Below, piece by piece: positions 21,802-33,401 of a stretch of 64,000 nt of DNA. The stretch is from Pratylenchus scribneri (Eukaryota > Nematoda > Chromadorea > Rhabditida > Pratylenchidae): the NCBI GenBank assembly GCA_030063045.1, contig JAQSEB010000041.1, forward strand, positions 1,357,501 through 1,421,500. The letters run 5' to 3'. Positions within the stretch are counted from its first letter, which is position 1; each line of letters starts with the position of its first letter. The position numbers and the translations under genes are program-made. The notes under the pieces were generated by a model. The model was not told the origin of the DNA and made no database searches. It saw nothing but the letters and a program-made list of their open reading frames with translations.

Positions 21802-23663
21802 TCAATCAAATTCAATATAAAATTCCAATTTTATAAATATGATTTTTTGCTCCTTTGTCCATTTGTTTTTAATATCATCACAAAATTCGATACAAAATTT
21901 CGATAATAATAAGTCCGCAAGTCTGAAGCCTTTGAGAATTGGATAAATCTTTAAAAAAATAAATAATAAAATTAGTTTTCATTTAATAATTAACCTGGTT
22001 GAATGCCTCGTCAATATCCTTCTTGAATTTGGCGCCCGTAATGACCACTTTTCCACTCACAAAAATCAGCAGAACGACACGAGGCTAATTTTTGGCCATT
22101 ATTTTTATTCATTCAAATATTTGGCGAAAAAATACCTTGACCATTCGATAAATAAGCCCAGGGAAGAGTTCCGGTTCATAAGTGCTGAATTGAGCATGCG
22201 TAATGCATAAACCTTAAGTTTTGGAATATTTAATTGTGTAAATTGTCCAATTTTTAACCTTCCAATTGAATTGGGAATTTCACATCGCATGAGCCAACCA
22301 TATTTTGGACCTTGAATTCCGTGAATTTTGCGTTGAATCCCAACTTTTGAACAATTCGAGCATATTTTCGTGCAGCCAAACGACTTGTCTCTTCCGACCT
22401 AAATAATAAAATTGAATTCAAATTTATATAAATTTTATTTTACTTTGCTCCGGTGCAAACCATTTTGCCGGATGAGAAAATCAGTGCCGTTGTCCTCGGC
22501 TCACGAATTCGCATTATTACGGCGGCAAATCGTCTTTAAAATTCATTTGAATATAATTTATGCAATAGTTGAACCAACTTTGGATTGTATTCCGCATTGC
22601 GAGCACGTAGAGCAATTTGCTTCAGGTCGAGTTGTACTCCTGTGGAAAATTTAAAAATATTATTTTGATTAAATTTATAACTAATATTTCTGGAACTTAT
22701 CGTTCGAGCGCTGCTGTTCTTACCTATTTCAGATCAAAATCTAATGAGACTAACTTGTGAAGGAATATCCTATTTATATATAATTTCACTACCGGTCCTA
22801 GCGGTTTTACCGGTCCACATGGTTCATCTATAAATGTTCCAAAACCAGTTCCAGTTTAAACTGTCCACTAAAACCAGTTCCGGTCTGACCGGTCCACCAA
22901 AACCAGTTTCGGTCTGACCGGTCCAAGTGGTCGGTCCCCTCTATAAGTTTTTCAAATCCGGTAAAATTGACAATTTTAAAGAACTTTAATTTAATTCTAT
23001 TTATTAAGTATTTATAATTACCCAAATTCACAGTGGAAACAATATTCTGCAGAGTGGGCGATGGAACTTCCATTGGGGCATTGTATGGTGTTTGGGGAAC
23101 AACCATTGGAATATTTGAAGCTGCCAAATTTGAAGAGGGCGGATGCTGAAAAATTCGCTTTTTAATTTGAATTAGATCCACCGAAAACCTGTTGATGGTC
23201 TCGGACCGAATCTGTGGCATGCAGTGGAGTCATTGGAACGGCCAAATTGCTAACACTCTCCGGACCATCCGCATAATTTGTTGCGGGCGCTTGCATTCCA
23301 GCCAAATTAATGCTTGACGGGCCCTTGAAATCATGGCCAAATGAATTGAGGACGGAGCCAGGACCATTATGAATATTGAACACGGAGCCTAAAATGCAAC
23401 CGAATAAAATAACATTTTCAAACTGAAATAAAACCTGGCCCTCCAAGTGAATGAATTGATTGCGCGCCGGCGTTGATGGTTGAACTGGGACCGGCACTTC
23501 CGAACAAATTTGGATAATTTGAATGAGGCTGATGATTTATAGCACTATCGGGCCCAGCGCCGCCAAAACTTAGCACACTTCCACCGCCGTGCATTGGAGT
23601 TTGACCACCCAAAATATTCATAATTGATTGAGGATTTGCTGGGGATGCACCAAATTGATCCAT
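21802..23663 (-). CDS. TBP: TATA-box-binding protein
   Basis: General transcription factor that binds TATA DNA in TFIID and the Pol I/III factors. Start ATG 23661-23663 ([12 protein letters not shown]). The Gly/Ser/Pro-rich N-terminus contains [10 protein letters not shown]. The saddle core is split over short exons: [159 protein letters not shown]. Both symmetric repeats and the DNA-contacting Phe and Val positions appear intact. After ILKGF, where most TBPs stop within a few residues, the frame runs on for about 38 residues to TGA 21802-21804. Confidence 0.95.
22795..22945. repeat. minisatellite in TBP intron
   Basis: About four imperfect copies of a 28-29-bp unit, ACCAGTTTCGGTCTGACCGG plus TCCACCAAA. 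It lies in the intron between the N-terminal region and the core domain. Confidence 0.75.
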
Positions 23664-24194
23664 GATTATGATTATTTTTTCTCTGAGTTTTAATATTTTA
23701 ATTTTAATTATTGAAATTATTTAAAGCAATAAAGCTTTGTGGAATACTCGACGCTTTTTGCTACATTTCTTGGTGGGCAATTTATTACATTCTAATTTAT
23801 CTACCTATTTTGCCATAATTAATAAAGGATTTTCCCGGCGCCGGTTTTTCAAAATGTTGGTTTTCGATTCGGTTTCTCCTATTTTCAGTTTTTTGAGCAA
23901 AAATTCCCAATTTCGATTTTAAACGCATAGATTTTTAAAACAATTTTGGATATTATACCTTGCTCTTGCTAATAATAATGGTGCTGTCGCGTTCCGCAAA
24001 ATTTTTCACTTTGGACATTTTATCCAAACCGGTTTTCGCCTATTAAACCCGGGAAAAATGAAATAAAAACGGTGCCAATGAATTCAGAAGGTTTAATTAC
24101 CCAGAATTATAATTTTTGAAAATCGAAACCGGTTCTCGAAACCGGCTAAACCCAAAAATGGACAAAATGCCAAAATGAAAAATTTTGCATAACG
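23664..24194. other. TBP upstream region with a weak inverted repeat
   Basis: Contains CGGTTTTTCAAAATGTTGG and TTTTCGATTCGGTTTCTCC at 23840-23880, loosely mirrored by GAAAATCGAAACCGGTTCTC at 24118. Possibly a decayed foldback element. No gene recognised. Confidence 0.4.
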
Positions 24195-24205
24195 CGCAAA
24201 CCCCA
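24195..24205 (+). repeat. target-site duplication of the MULE, left copy (right copy 29950-29960)
   Basis: CGCAAACCCCA occurs in the same orientation immediately outside both terminal repeats. An 11-bp duplication is within the 8-11-bp size made by Mutator-like transposases. Confidence 0.8.
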
Positions 24206-24218
24206 GGTGCTGTGTATG

Positions 24219-24275
24219 TTCAGCGAAAAATAAAAAAAAAGCTCATCTTAGCGAAAAATGAAAATAATTTCAAAT
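24219..24275 (+). repeat. MULE left terminal inverted repeat (right copy about 29882-29937)
   Basis: About 57 bp with two internal direct copies of the AGCGAAAAA motif separated by an A-run and GCTCATCT. Inverted at the right end with only a few mismatches in the inner 45 bp. Confidence 0.85.
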
Positions 24276-24515
24276 TCTCGCAAAATTAGCAACAGAATGC
24301 CAAAAAATTTAAAAATTCACATTAGATTCGAATGGCTCTTTAGCATTTAATAATTGATCGCGGAATATTATCTAAATTGATTGCAAAATTTGATCAAAAT
24401 TTACTAAACTAATTGGAGAATAAATTTATTTTTTATTATCAATGTAATTATTTATTATAAAATAGCAATAAAATTAAATGGTAAAATATAATAATAAATC
24501 AAATCATCAAGAATA

Positions 24516-25010
24516 TTAATATTTCGGCGCATAAGAATTCTCTGTGCCATTGTTTCCACGGAAAATTCGGACTTTCATTGCTTCGTTTCTGATTTTAGCC
24601 GGGAAAATGCAGCAGCCGCTGCCGTTCTGAAAATATCGAAAAACAAAGCGAATCAATATTTTTATTTTATTTTTTTTTCATTTTAATATATAAATTTATT
24701 TTAAATTTGATGAAATATTTAATCGTAACTTTGAGGTAGTGGATGGAAATTCGCCGCCCATCCATGTTTTACGCCTGCATCCAAGTTCCAAGTGACAGTG
24801 CCCCATTGTCCATGATTTGCTTCTTTGTTGATAGGAGTTTGAAGGAAGGGGAAGGAGCAGCCAGTAGCCGGCAGGCTTAAAAGGGGATTTGAAAGGTCAG
24901 TGGCCAACATTGAAAAGGCAAACCTTTTGTATGGCAATGGAGAAATAAAAACCACTGCCAATGCACCAGCCATCAGTCGATTGTTGACAGCCGATAACTA
25001 AAAATAATCA
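24516..25010 (-). CDS. possible small secreted protein gene inside the MULE borders
   Basis: Two exon-like frames. The first, 24719-24973, is MAGALAVVFISPLPYKRFAF, later GCSFPFLQTPINKEANHGQW, GTVTWNLDAGVKHGWAANFH. The second, 24516-24625, is NGSGCCIFPAKIRNEAMKVR, IFRGNNGTENSYAPKY and stop. Both look protein-like, with Trp, Gly and Cys, and the start is hydrophobic. The join between them is out of phase in my reading, so the model may be broken or mis-spliced. A diverged second copy of the first exon lies at 25572-25660. No family recognised. Confidence 0.35.
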
Positions 25011-25559
25011 AAACAAAGCCAAGTGCATAAAAATTTTATTTTTATAATTAATTTTATTTTTTATTCTACTCAAAATTTTTAAATATTTAAAAATCGAAAC
25101 CGTAACTTTGATTAACAATTGTCCATTCTCGATATTGTCATTTCTAAAGTCATTTTCAAATGAAAATTCCATTTTTTGCCGCTTGTCGAAATCTTTAATT
25201 AATTGAATAATAATTAAATTAATATTTTTAAATTCTATTTAAAAATTTAAATTAAAGAATTAGTCTTTAAAAGTGTTGGCTAGAGTGACAAAATCGGCTG
25301 TATTTTTGAGATGAATCAGAAAATGTTCTCTATTTTGCCTATCTCCCTTTTTCATTGTTAAAGGGAATGCCGGCTGCCACTGGGGGAAGAGGGGGGAGTG
25401 AGGGGAAGAGCGCAGGGAGGATGAATAAAAGTGGGTCAATAGCATGGAAAATAAGCTAGAAAAGATTAATCAAAGGCCAGCAAAAAAGAACATAAATGAG
25501 ATTTTTTTGTTTGGTGTGATTGAAAATTAGATAGCCTAGTGAAAATGATAGATAAAGTT

Positions 25560-25800
25560 AGAAACCTATCATCATTGACGCTTGACGGCAAAGGCAACAA
25601 ACACCAAAACCATTGCCACTGCACCAGCCATCAATCGACATTGCTGACAGCCGCCGATAACTAAAAATAATCAAAACAAAGCCAAGTGCATAAAAATTTT
25701 ATTTTTTATAATTGATTAATTTATATTCAATACTATATTTTAAAATATTAATTGAAATCAAAACCGTAACTTTGATTGGCCGACACATTCACAAGGGACC
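25560..25800 (-). pseudogene. diverged tandem copy of the 24.7-25.1 kb exon/intron block
   Basis: Repeats the block at 24950-25140: GCACCAGCCATCA, GATAACTAAAAATAATCAAA, ACAAAGCCAAGTGCATAAAA, and AACCGTAACTTTGATT occur in the same order in both. This copy encodes a hydrophobic start (MAGAVAMVLVFVAFAVKRQ) and then stops. Confidence 0.6.
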
Positions 25801-25804
25801 TGAA

Positions 25805-28800
25805 ATGGGAAATGGCCATTATTCAAAACAATATGGTTATTTAATTATTATTTTTGGAATTTTGTTTATTTAATAAACCCAGAATTTCGAGAAAGGAGCA
25901 ATTCTGGTGGCGCAAGGACTTCAGGATTCACAGATTTTATTGAAGATCCTATTTGCACTAAATTATGCCAGGAATATCAGGATGGAAAAATTCCTACTAA
26001 ACAGGAATTGTTGAAAAGATTATTAGAAAATGGAAAGAAAATATCAATGCCGACATTAAAGAATTATCTTGAAGAAATAAATCAGGTTTAATATTTTAAG
26101 ATATTTTAATTTGAAATTTGAGGCAACATCACAAATTGGCAAATTTGGACAAGAAAAGGGACCCGTTTTGACTTGGATGCCTAGTTCTACAATATTTGGA
26201 AAGGAGAAAGCAATTATTATTGGCAGTGAAGGAGAAAATAACTGGCGGATGTTTAGGTATATAATGGAAATAATAATTTAAAATCCGTTTTCATAGACGT
26301 GATAAGGAGAAAAATGATGTGGAATATTTTCGTTGTAATTGTTGTGGTGCCCGTGCCATCATAAGGAATGGCGAATTGGAAAAACCTTGTTTGATCCGTC
26401 ATGATTTCAATTGTCGTGGCCAACCACATGCCATATTTTTAGCGAAAGATATTGATAGAGAAGCGAGGAAAAATTTAAGAGAGGGTTGGCATGAAAAGCC
26501 GAAATCTATGTGGAGAGAGGTTAAATTTATTTATTAAAAAATCTTATTTTTCCTAAGGGTTATGAGATTGCTCAAAAAATTGATGTTTCGAATGATGTTA
26601 GTGTGATGGATCCTTGTTCTGTTAGCAGGAATTATCCCAGTTGGACTAATGTTAGATCAAGTTACAATAAATGTCGACAAGAATGGATTGGTGATTGTAG
26701 CGATCCGTATAACTTGCCAGAAATTTTAAAAGTCACACAATTTGGCCATATCAAATTGAAAATGGGAAAAGAAACAACAGAAAATGAACGGTCTGAATTA
26801 AGATAATAATATTTTTTTATGTTAATTTGCAAAGGTGGTTATTGCATTCTAACAAGGAAATGGGAATTATTATTTTCGCGACTGAAACACAACTTAATGC
26901 GGCAAATTGGTGCACAATTCTTGTTTGTGATGCGACATTTGATGTCGCACCCAAAGGATTTTATCAATTATACACCATTCACGGATTGGTTGGTTTCGGG
27001 CGTAAAAATGGCGCATTAATTTTTTCCATTTTTATTTTTTTTTATATTTTTAATTAAATATAAGCTAACCTTTCTATTTGCTTGTTTCACGGCAGCTAAA
27101 TATTCACAATTTTTTCCTCCAACCATCGTTCAACAATTTTTTTAGAAAAACATGTAAAAAACAATCCATGAAGGCAACCAACACTTTGTCGAAATCTGAA
27201 ATAAAATTTTATGAAAATATGTATTAAAATTTGCCAAATTTAATTTTATATAATTTATCTGTTATATTTTTAGAATTTTTTGTGTAGAAAAATAACCCAA
27301 ATGGTCCTCATTAGGGCCATAATTTTTATGAGTAAAGTGAATGGCTTGGTTTAATTAATTCCGTTATTTTTGAATAAAGATTAAATTTGTATTTTTAATT
27401 TAAAATAAACCTTTTTGCTTACATAATGCTATTTTGCTTCGCATTGAGGTGCAGACTGCCGAGCCACGGTGCCACATAAACTGGAAAATGGAAAATAATA
27501 ATTTGTATAAAATTTGTTTTAAGTTTTCGAGGGAATCTTCAACCGAAATTGGTGAATGGATTGTTTTGGCATGGGCTCTAATGGAAAAGCGGTTGGAAAT
27601 AATTTTAATAGGGTTATTTTTGAATTGCAATTTAAGGAAAACTGAAAATTATGTTCAAGTTCTACAAATTTTGAGAGCCGAATGGGAGAAAAAGGGCAAA
27701 TTGCACATTCAACGTATTCATTGCGATTACGAAAAGGCCGAATGCAATGCCGTGAAGGCCGTTTTTAATGAAAATTTACTATATGGCTGCCTTTTTCATT
27801 TTGTCAAGGCTGCTCTCCTTCATATGCGGAAAGAACTCCCAAACATTTTCAAATTATATATCGATCAAAAGAAAATCAAGGGGGAATTTTGGAAATGGGT
27901 AATTTTTGTTAAAATTTTTTGAATAAAAAAACAGGTGAGACGAATTATTGCTCTACCTTTGCTTCGGAAAGAAATTATTGTTAAAATATGGAATGAATTA
28001 AAAAGGTGGCCATTTGGATTGTCATTGGCTCAAATGAATGAATGCCACGAATTTTGTCGATATATGGAAAACGAATGGTTTGGGAAAGGAAACATGTTTA
28101 ATTTCTATAAAGTGGGGAGAGTTCGCGGAATCAATGCCGCAGAATCATACCATTCGGCCCTCAAAAAGTTTTTCCCATTTTTGGATTTTTAATTTTTTAA
28201 TAAAAAATTAAGAGATCCACAAACCATAATACACGCAAAGCCAGTTAATTTCATCAAATGGCAGCAAACATTGGCCAGTGAAGTTGATGCAAGGATTCTG
28301 AAATTAATGGAAAATGAAACAAAATATAAAAGTAGAAGTAAAAAGTATGAAAACGTTGATCAAAGGATTGAACAAATAGTGAAGGATTATGAGGCATTTA
28401 CATCGTAAAATTAATTAAAATAGTTTTATTAAGCAATGGCTTGCTGCGAATATTGGAAATATGGAATATAATGAATTTGTTTATGGAACAAAATATGCAT
28501 TATCTTTGGTTAGTTACCAGTTGGTTGAGATAAATGAGGTTGGAATTCCGGTTAAACAAGCAAAGAAGGTTTGCTTGAAACTGAAACTGAATAAATTATA
28601 TATAATTTAAAGAAATTGAATCGCCAAAAAAAAGATCAGGAAAAATGCCAGGAATTTGATCACGATTATGCGGATCAAGTTATTAAAGTGGAAGGTTATC
28701 GAAAAAAAATTGATTAAATTACTAAATAATTTTAGATTTGTTAAACAGTCCGGAGAAGAAAAAAATTTGCAAGTCGGATAATACAAAGAATGAAATTCCC

Positions 28801-29742
28801 TCTCAATCAGGAAGGCAATTAACAGATAAAAATAATTGGGCCACTATAAGGATCGGAAGAGATCCAATTATAATGTGAGAAATTTTATTGAATGATAAAA
28901 TGAACAGAATTTAAGTTGGAATTTTGTATGGAGAACGATTAAAAAGAGTAATGGAAAATTGGAAATGCCATATTATGATCAATCTGGGCCGATAAATATA
29001 CCGGATGGCAGAATTGAATTTTTTTTCCAACAATGTGTCGAGAAAGGAATCAAATTTATATTGTTTTTTTGTGAAGATGACCGGCATAAGAAGAAAGTTC
29101 GGGATTGCGCCAATTTATATAGAGGAAAAGGAAAATTATTCGACCAACCCTATGCATATATAACACCCGAGGATGTAAAAGTCGAGGCTGATTTACTCTC
29201 CATTATAGAAAATATTTTGGATGGTTTTATTGAAATTGAATCAAGTGATGAAAGTGAAGATGAGGAAAAGAATAATGAAGATGAGAAAAATGAAGAGAAG
29301 GAAGAAGATGATGATGATGTGGAATTTTTGGGCGTGGGTGATGATCGTCAGATCCATGAATTGATTTTCAATCCACCGGACAGAAATTTTGTGAAGGACA
29401 TTTGTAATAGATGGAATTATAAAATGGGTGAGTTCTGAGTTTTTGTTGTTTAATCTGAAAAAATTGATTCAGGAAATACTTGGTTTTATCCTCCAAATAT
29501 TAATAAGAAATTTCAATCCACTGCTACCCCAGACTCCACTAGTTTTGAGAAAGGAAATTGGATCAGAGGGGACGGAAACTGCGGTTTTAGATCCATTTCG
29601 CAAATACTAACTGGTAAAAAATTTTCAAAAAAAAATATAAAAACTTAATTTAGGTTGCCAGGATAACCATGTAAAAATTCGTCAGGATATTCAGCGATTT
29701 CTATTAATCAGTCTTTTTTTAATATTATATTCTCGATTCTAA
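25805..29742 (+). CDS. MULE transposase with C-terminal OTU-like protease motif
   Basis: Start ATG 25805 (MGNGHYSKQY), then many in-phase exons. A Cys-rich segment FRCNCCGARAIIRNGELEKP with a later H-x5-C (HDFNCRG) resembles the zinc-binding N-terminus of MULE proteins. The catalytic core shows CDATFDVAPKGFYQLYTIHG (first Asp), IQRIHCDYEKAECNAVKAVF (second Asp), GCLFHFVKAALLHMRKELP and GINAAESYHSALKKFF (candidate Glu). After a helical region and an acidic Asp/Glu stretch (29240-29330), exons give NTWFYPPNINKKF and RGDGNCGFRSISQILTG, CQDNHVKIRQDI. The latter is the Asp-Gly-Asn-Cys active-site block of OTU cysteine proteases. The frame ends at TAA 29740-29742 about 35 residues later, before a catalytic His, so the protease is truncated or continues in an exon I missed. 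Acts in trans on the element's own ends. Confidence 0.85.
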
Positions 29743-29960
29743 ACTATTCGCATCGTTTTTCACTCGAATTGAATTTAATGGACTGAGTTTTGATGTTGGT
29801 TGGATTTGGATGTAGTAGTTATTTTTTGTTTTTTTCCCTAATTTGCAAATATTTTTTAAATCAAAATGCCAAATTATAACAATTTAAAATTATTTTCATT
29901 TTTCGCTGAGATGAGCTTTTTTTTTGTTTTTCGCTAAGATGAGCATTCACGCAAACCCCA

Positions 29961-30422
29961 TAATAATAAGTTATAATTTATTTCATTTCATTCTTCCATG
30001 ATCGAGAAAAGATATTAAGATACTAGTAAGTTTTGATAATCCATTAAAAACGGTTGTTAGTTAAACCCGCCCACAACAGTCCCCGGACTTCAACAGTCCA
30101 CCAATCAATTTCAAACTAAAATTTCACGTGTATTTGATGTTCATTTTTCTATTTCCATCCATGTACTCGCCATATGCCCCCAACTCTCGAGTCGATGTTA
30201 TCGATCATACCACCACCACCACCAGCATTTCTAGTTTTCTTTTATTCCCATTCTCTTTATGCAAAAGTCGTCCGTTCCTTCCACATTTATTATTTGACCA
30301 TGTCCTCATTTTCCAATCAACCGCCAACAAAATTCCCCCAACATTCTTGCTAGAAACCTAGAAAGGAATTTACAAATCTTTGTTGAAATAATTTTCACAT
30401 TTTTAAGCAATAAATAATAAAA
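29961..30422. other. upstream region of the citrate carrier gene
   Basis: No conserved exon. Contains a run of ACC triplets at 30211-30225 and pyrimidine-rich tracts ahead of the SLC25A1 start. Confidence 0.4.
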
Positions 30423-31850
30423 ATGCCACTTGGGACAGCAACAACAGCACCGACAATTACGCCACCAAACCCGGAGAAATTAGTGACAGGATGGCGAAGG
30501 TATTTCTTTTCTTATTTTTTAAATAATTAAATTCTTTTATCAAAGATTTGCACCTTCCGAAAAAACAATCAAAGGCATTGTGATTGGTGGCATTACGGGT
30601 GGCATTGAAATTTGCATAACCTACCCAACGGAATACGTCAAAACCCAACTCCAATTGGATGAACGCTCGGCGACTCCTCGGTTCAAGGTTAATTATATCG
30701 ATCGATTAAAATTTCAATTAAATTATTTAAATATTAGGGCCCAGTTGATTGTGTAAAACAAACATACAAAGGCCATGGTGTTTCCGGCTTTTATCGTGGA
30801 CTTTCCGTTCTTTTGTATGTTTTTATTATTAAATTTACATTAAAATATTCAAATTTAAAGATATGGTTCAATTCCGAAGAGTTCATTTCGCTTTGGCACC
30901 TTTGAGTTCCTGAAAAGCCATGCCGTTGATGAGAGGGGAAATTTGTCGCCGCTGATGAGGTTGGGATGCGGTCTTGGTGCCGGACTGTCCGAGGCCGTAT
31001 TTGCCGTCACTCCAATGGAGACGGTCAAAGTCAAATTCATCCATGACCAAACGCTGGAGAAGCCAAGATTTCGAGGATTTTTACATGGCGTTGGCATCAT
31101 CGTTAAGAGCGAAGGAATTAGAGTAAATTTTTAATTATCCAAAAAAATTTTACTTTATCCAAAAAAATTTTTTATTTCAAAAAAAACCTTAAGTTTTAAA
31201 AATATTTAATGATTTTTTGTTCATTCAAGGGTATCTACCAAGGTTTGACAGCAACAATGGCCAAACAGGGAAGCAATCAGGCAATTCGATTCTTCGTCAT
31301 GGAAACGCTGAAAGATTGGTATCGAGGCGGGGATCCAAACAAATCAGTGAGCAAACCCGTCGTTGGACTTTTTGGCGCAATTGCCGGCGCAGCTAGTGTG
31401 TAAGTGTTTTCAAAAATAAATTTTTTTTATTTTATTAGGGCTTATTTTTATCACCTTCCATAAGAATTAAGAAAAAAACATTTACCTCCTCTCCTCTAGG
31501 AATTAAACCCATGTCTAAAATGGGCAAAAAGAATTGCTTAACCTACTGAGCTAAATAAATTTTAATTATTAAATATTAATTAAGATATGGGAATACGCCA
31601 ATTGATGTGGTGAAAACGCGAATGCAGGGGTTGGAGGCCAAAAAGTACAAAAGCACATTTGATTGTGCCAAACAAATTTGGCAAAAGGAAGGATTCGTTG
31701 CGTAAGTTCACAAATCATTCAACCCCCAAACATATTTTTCCTCGCAGTTTCTACAAGGGAACGGTGCCTCGGCTGAGTCGAGTCTGCTTGGATGTGGCCA
31801 TCACATTCATGATCTACGATTCGGTACGGTATATTGGATTAATGTTATGA
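30423..31850 (+). CDS. SLC25A1: mitochondrial tricarboxylate (citrate) carrier, SLC25A1 family
   Basis: Inner-membrane antiporter that exports citrate to the cytosol for lipid synthesis. ATG 30423-30425 ([10 protein letters not shown]), stop TGA 31848-31850. Seven exons. Three carrier repeats are present with their signatures: [20 protein letters not shown] (repeat 1 P-x-E/D-x-x-K variant), [20 protein letters not shown] (repeat 2) and [20 protein letters not shown] (repeat 3). Further blocks [40 protein letters not shown] and [20 protein letters not shown] match citrate carriers closely. Length about 312 residues is normal. One intron (31401-31585) holds a tRNA-like SINE. Confidence 0.95.
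31488..31556 (-). repeat. tRNA-derived SINE-like sequence
   Basis: On the minus strand TTTAGCTCAGTAGGTTAAGC (A box), later CATGGGTTTAATTCCTAGAG (B box). It resembles a tRNA but the stems do not close. Same subfamily as 50160-50232. Confidence 0.6.
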
Positions 31851-31961
31851 TTAAAAAACTAAAATATAAAATAAACTGAAATATACAATATTTTTTTGTG
31901 AAATTTGCGAAAATTTGTTTCGAGAACCTCAAAATAGGTGATTAAAATTTCTGGAGATTGT
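31851..31961. other. 3' flank of the citrate carrier gene
   Basis: AATATAAAATAAACTG follows the stop; the satellite starts about 110 bp downstream. Confidence 0.4.
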
Positions 31962-32866
31962 AATTGTGTTTTAAACATTTGCGATTGTAATTGTAATTGA
32001 ATGTTTTAGAAACATTTGCAATTGTAATTGTGTTTTACAAACATTTGCGATTGTAATTATGTTTTACAAACATTTGCGATTGTAATTGTAATTGAATGTT
32101 TTACAAACATTTGCAATTGTAATTGTGTTTTACAAACATTTGCGATTGTAATTGTATTTATGTTTTACAAACATTTGCGATTGTAATTGTAATTATGTTT
32201 TGCAAACATTTGCGATTGTAATTGTAATTGAATGTTTTACAAACATTTGCAATTGTAATTGTAATTATGTTTTACAAACATTTGTGATTGTAATTGTAAT
32301 TGAATGTTTTACAAACATTTGCGATTGTAATTGTAATTGAATGTTTTACAAACATTTGCGATTGTAATTGTAATTATGTTTTACAAACATTTGCGATTGT
32401 AATTGTAATTATGTTTTACAAACATTTGCGATTGTAATTGTAATTATGTTTTACAAACATTTGCGATTGTAATTGTAATTGAATGTTTTACAAACATTTG
32501 CGATTGTAATTGTAATTATGTTTTACAAACATTTGCGATTGTAATTGTAATTATGTTTTACAAACATTTGCGATTGTAATTGTAATTATGTTTTACAAAC
32601 ATTTGCGATTGTAATTGTAATTGAATGTTTTACAAACATTTGCGATTGTAATTGTAATTATGTTTTACAAACATTTGCGATTGTAATTGTAATTATGTTT
32701 TACAAACATTTGCGATTGTAATTGTAATTATGTTTTACAAGCATTTGCGATTGTAATTGTAATTATGTTTTACAAACATTTGCGATTGTAATTGTAATTA
32801 TGTTTTACAAACATGTGCGATTGTAATTGTAATTAAATGTTTTACAAACATTTGCGATTCTTTTAC
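31962..32866. repeat. satellite array 3 (same satellite as array 1, inverted)
   Basis: About 26 copies of a 34-37-bp unit TTTTACAAACATTTGCGATT plus GTAATTGTAATTATG or ...GAATG. This is the reverse complement of the unit at 962-2008. No family A arms were found beside it, so here it is a free array downstream of SLC25A1. Confidence 0.95.
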
Positions 32867-33401
32867 GTGTTTTTCTCATCAAATCTGATACATACAAAAA
32901 AATTAGTAAAAAAACCAAAAAATCCTCTCCTTTTTTTTGTTCTTCAATCAGAAAATAATTCTCATTCTTTTAGATTATGGAGGCATTCAACAAATATTGG
33001 AAATGAAAATGGACAGACGACCAATCGACAGCGAAATTAATTCACAATTAGCCCAATAGTGTGCTGCACTTTTTTACCCTCCTCAAATCCACATTTGACT
33101 CCTCCACTCCATTAATTGTGCTAATTTTAATTTATACTTAGGTTGTTTCACCCTCATCCAAATCTTTTCCACAATTTTGCCAAATACAAATTCGCCCAAA
33201 TGGCCAGATATATTTATAAATTCGATTATTTGACATAAATCCCCAAAGAAGCAATAATTCTGACCCAACATTCCCTTCACATCATTTTATTCCACACAAA
33301 AATTTTAATTAATGTTTAAATGATAAAATGCTGATTAATTTGTCATCATTTCACATTTTTTGCCCATTTATTTCACATTTTGCCAATTAATTTCCATTGC
33401 T
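32867..33401. other. intergenic, one possible orphan exon
   Basis: After an acceptor-like CATTCTTTTAG at 32964-32974, a plus-strand frame reads YGGIQQILEMKMDRRPIDSE and stops at about 33057. It looks protein-like, but no upstream exon could be attached. Otherwise AT-rich spacer. Confidence 0.35.

Larger units (their letters stand above)
24206..29949 (+). mobile_element. autonomous Mutator-like (MULE) DNA transposon
   Basis: A 5.74-kb element bounded by an 11-bp direct repeat and inverted terminal repeats. The left end reads TTCAGCGAAAAATAAAAAAA, then GCTCATCTTAGCGAAAAATG; the right end, reversed, reads TTAGCGAAAAACAAAAAAAA, then GCTCATCTCAGCGAAAAATG. The outermost 20 bp are diverged between ends. 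Inside lie a spliced MULE transposase gene on the plus strand and, in the 1.5 kb before it, a duplicated minus-strand exon-like region. The open, splice-consistent transposase suggests recent activity. Confidence 0.85.
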
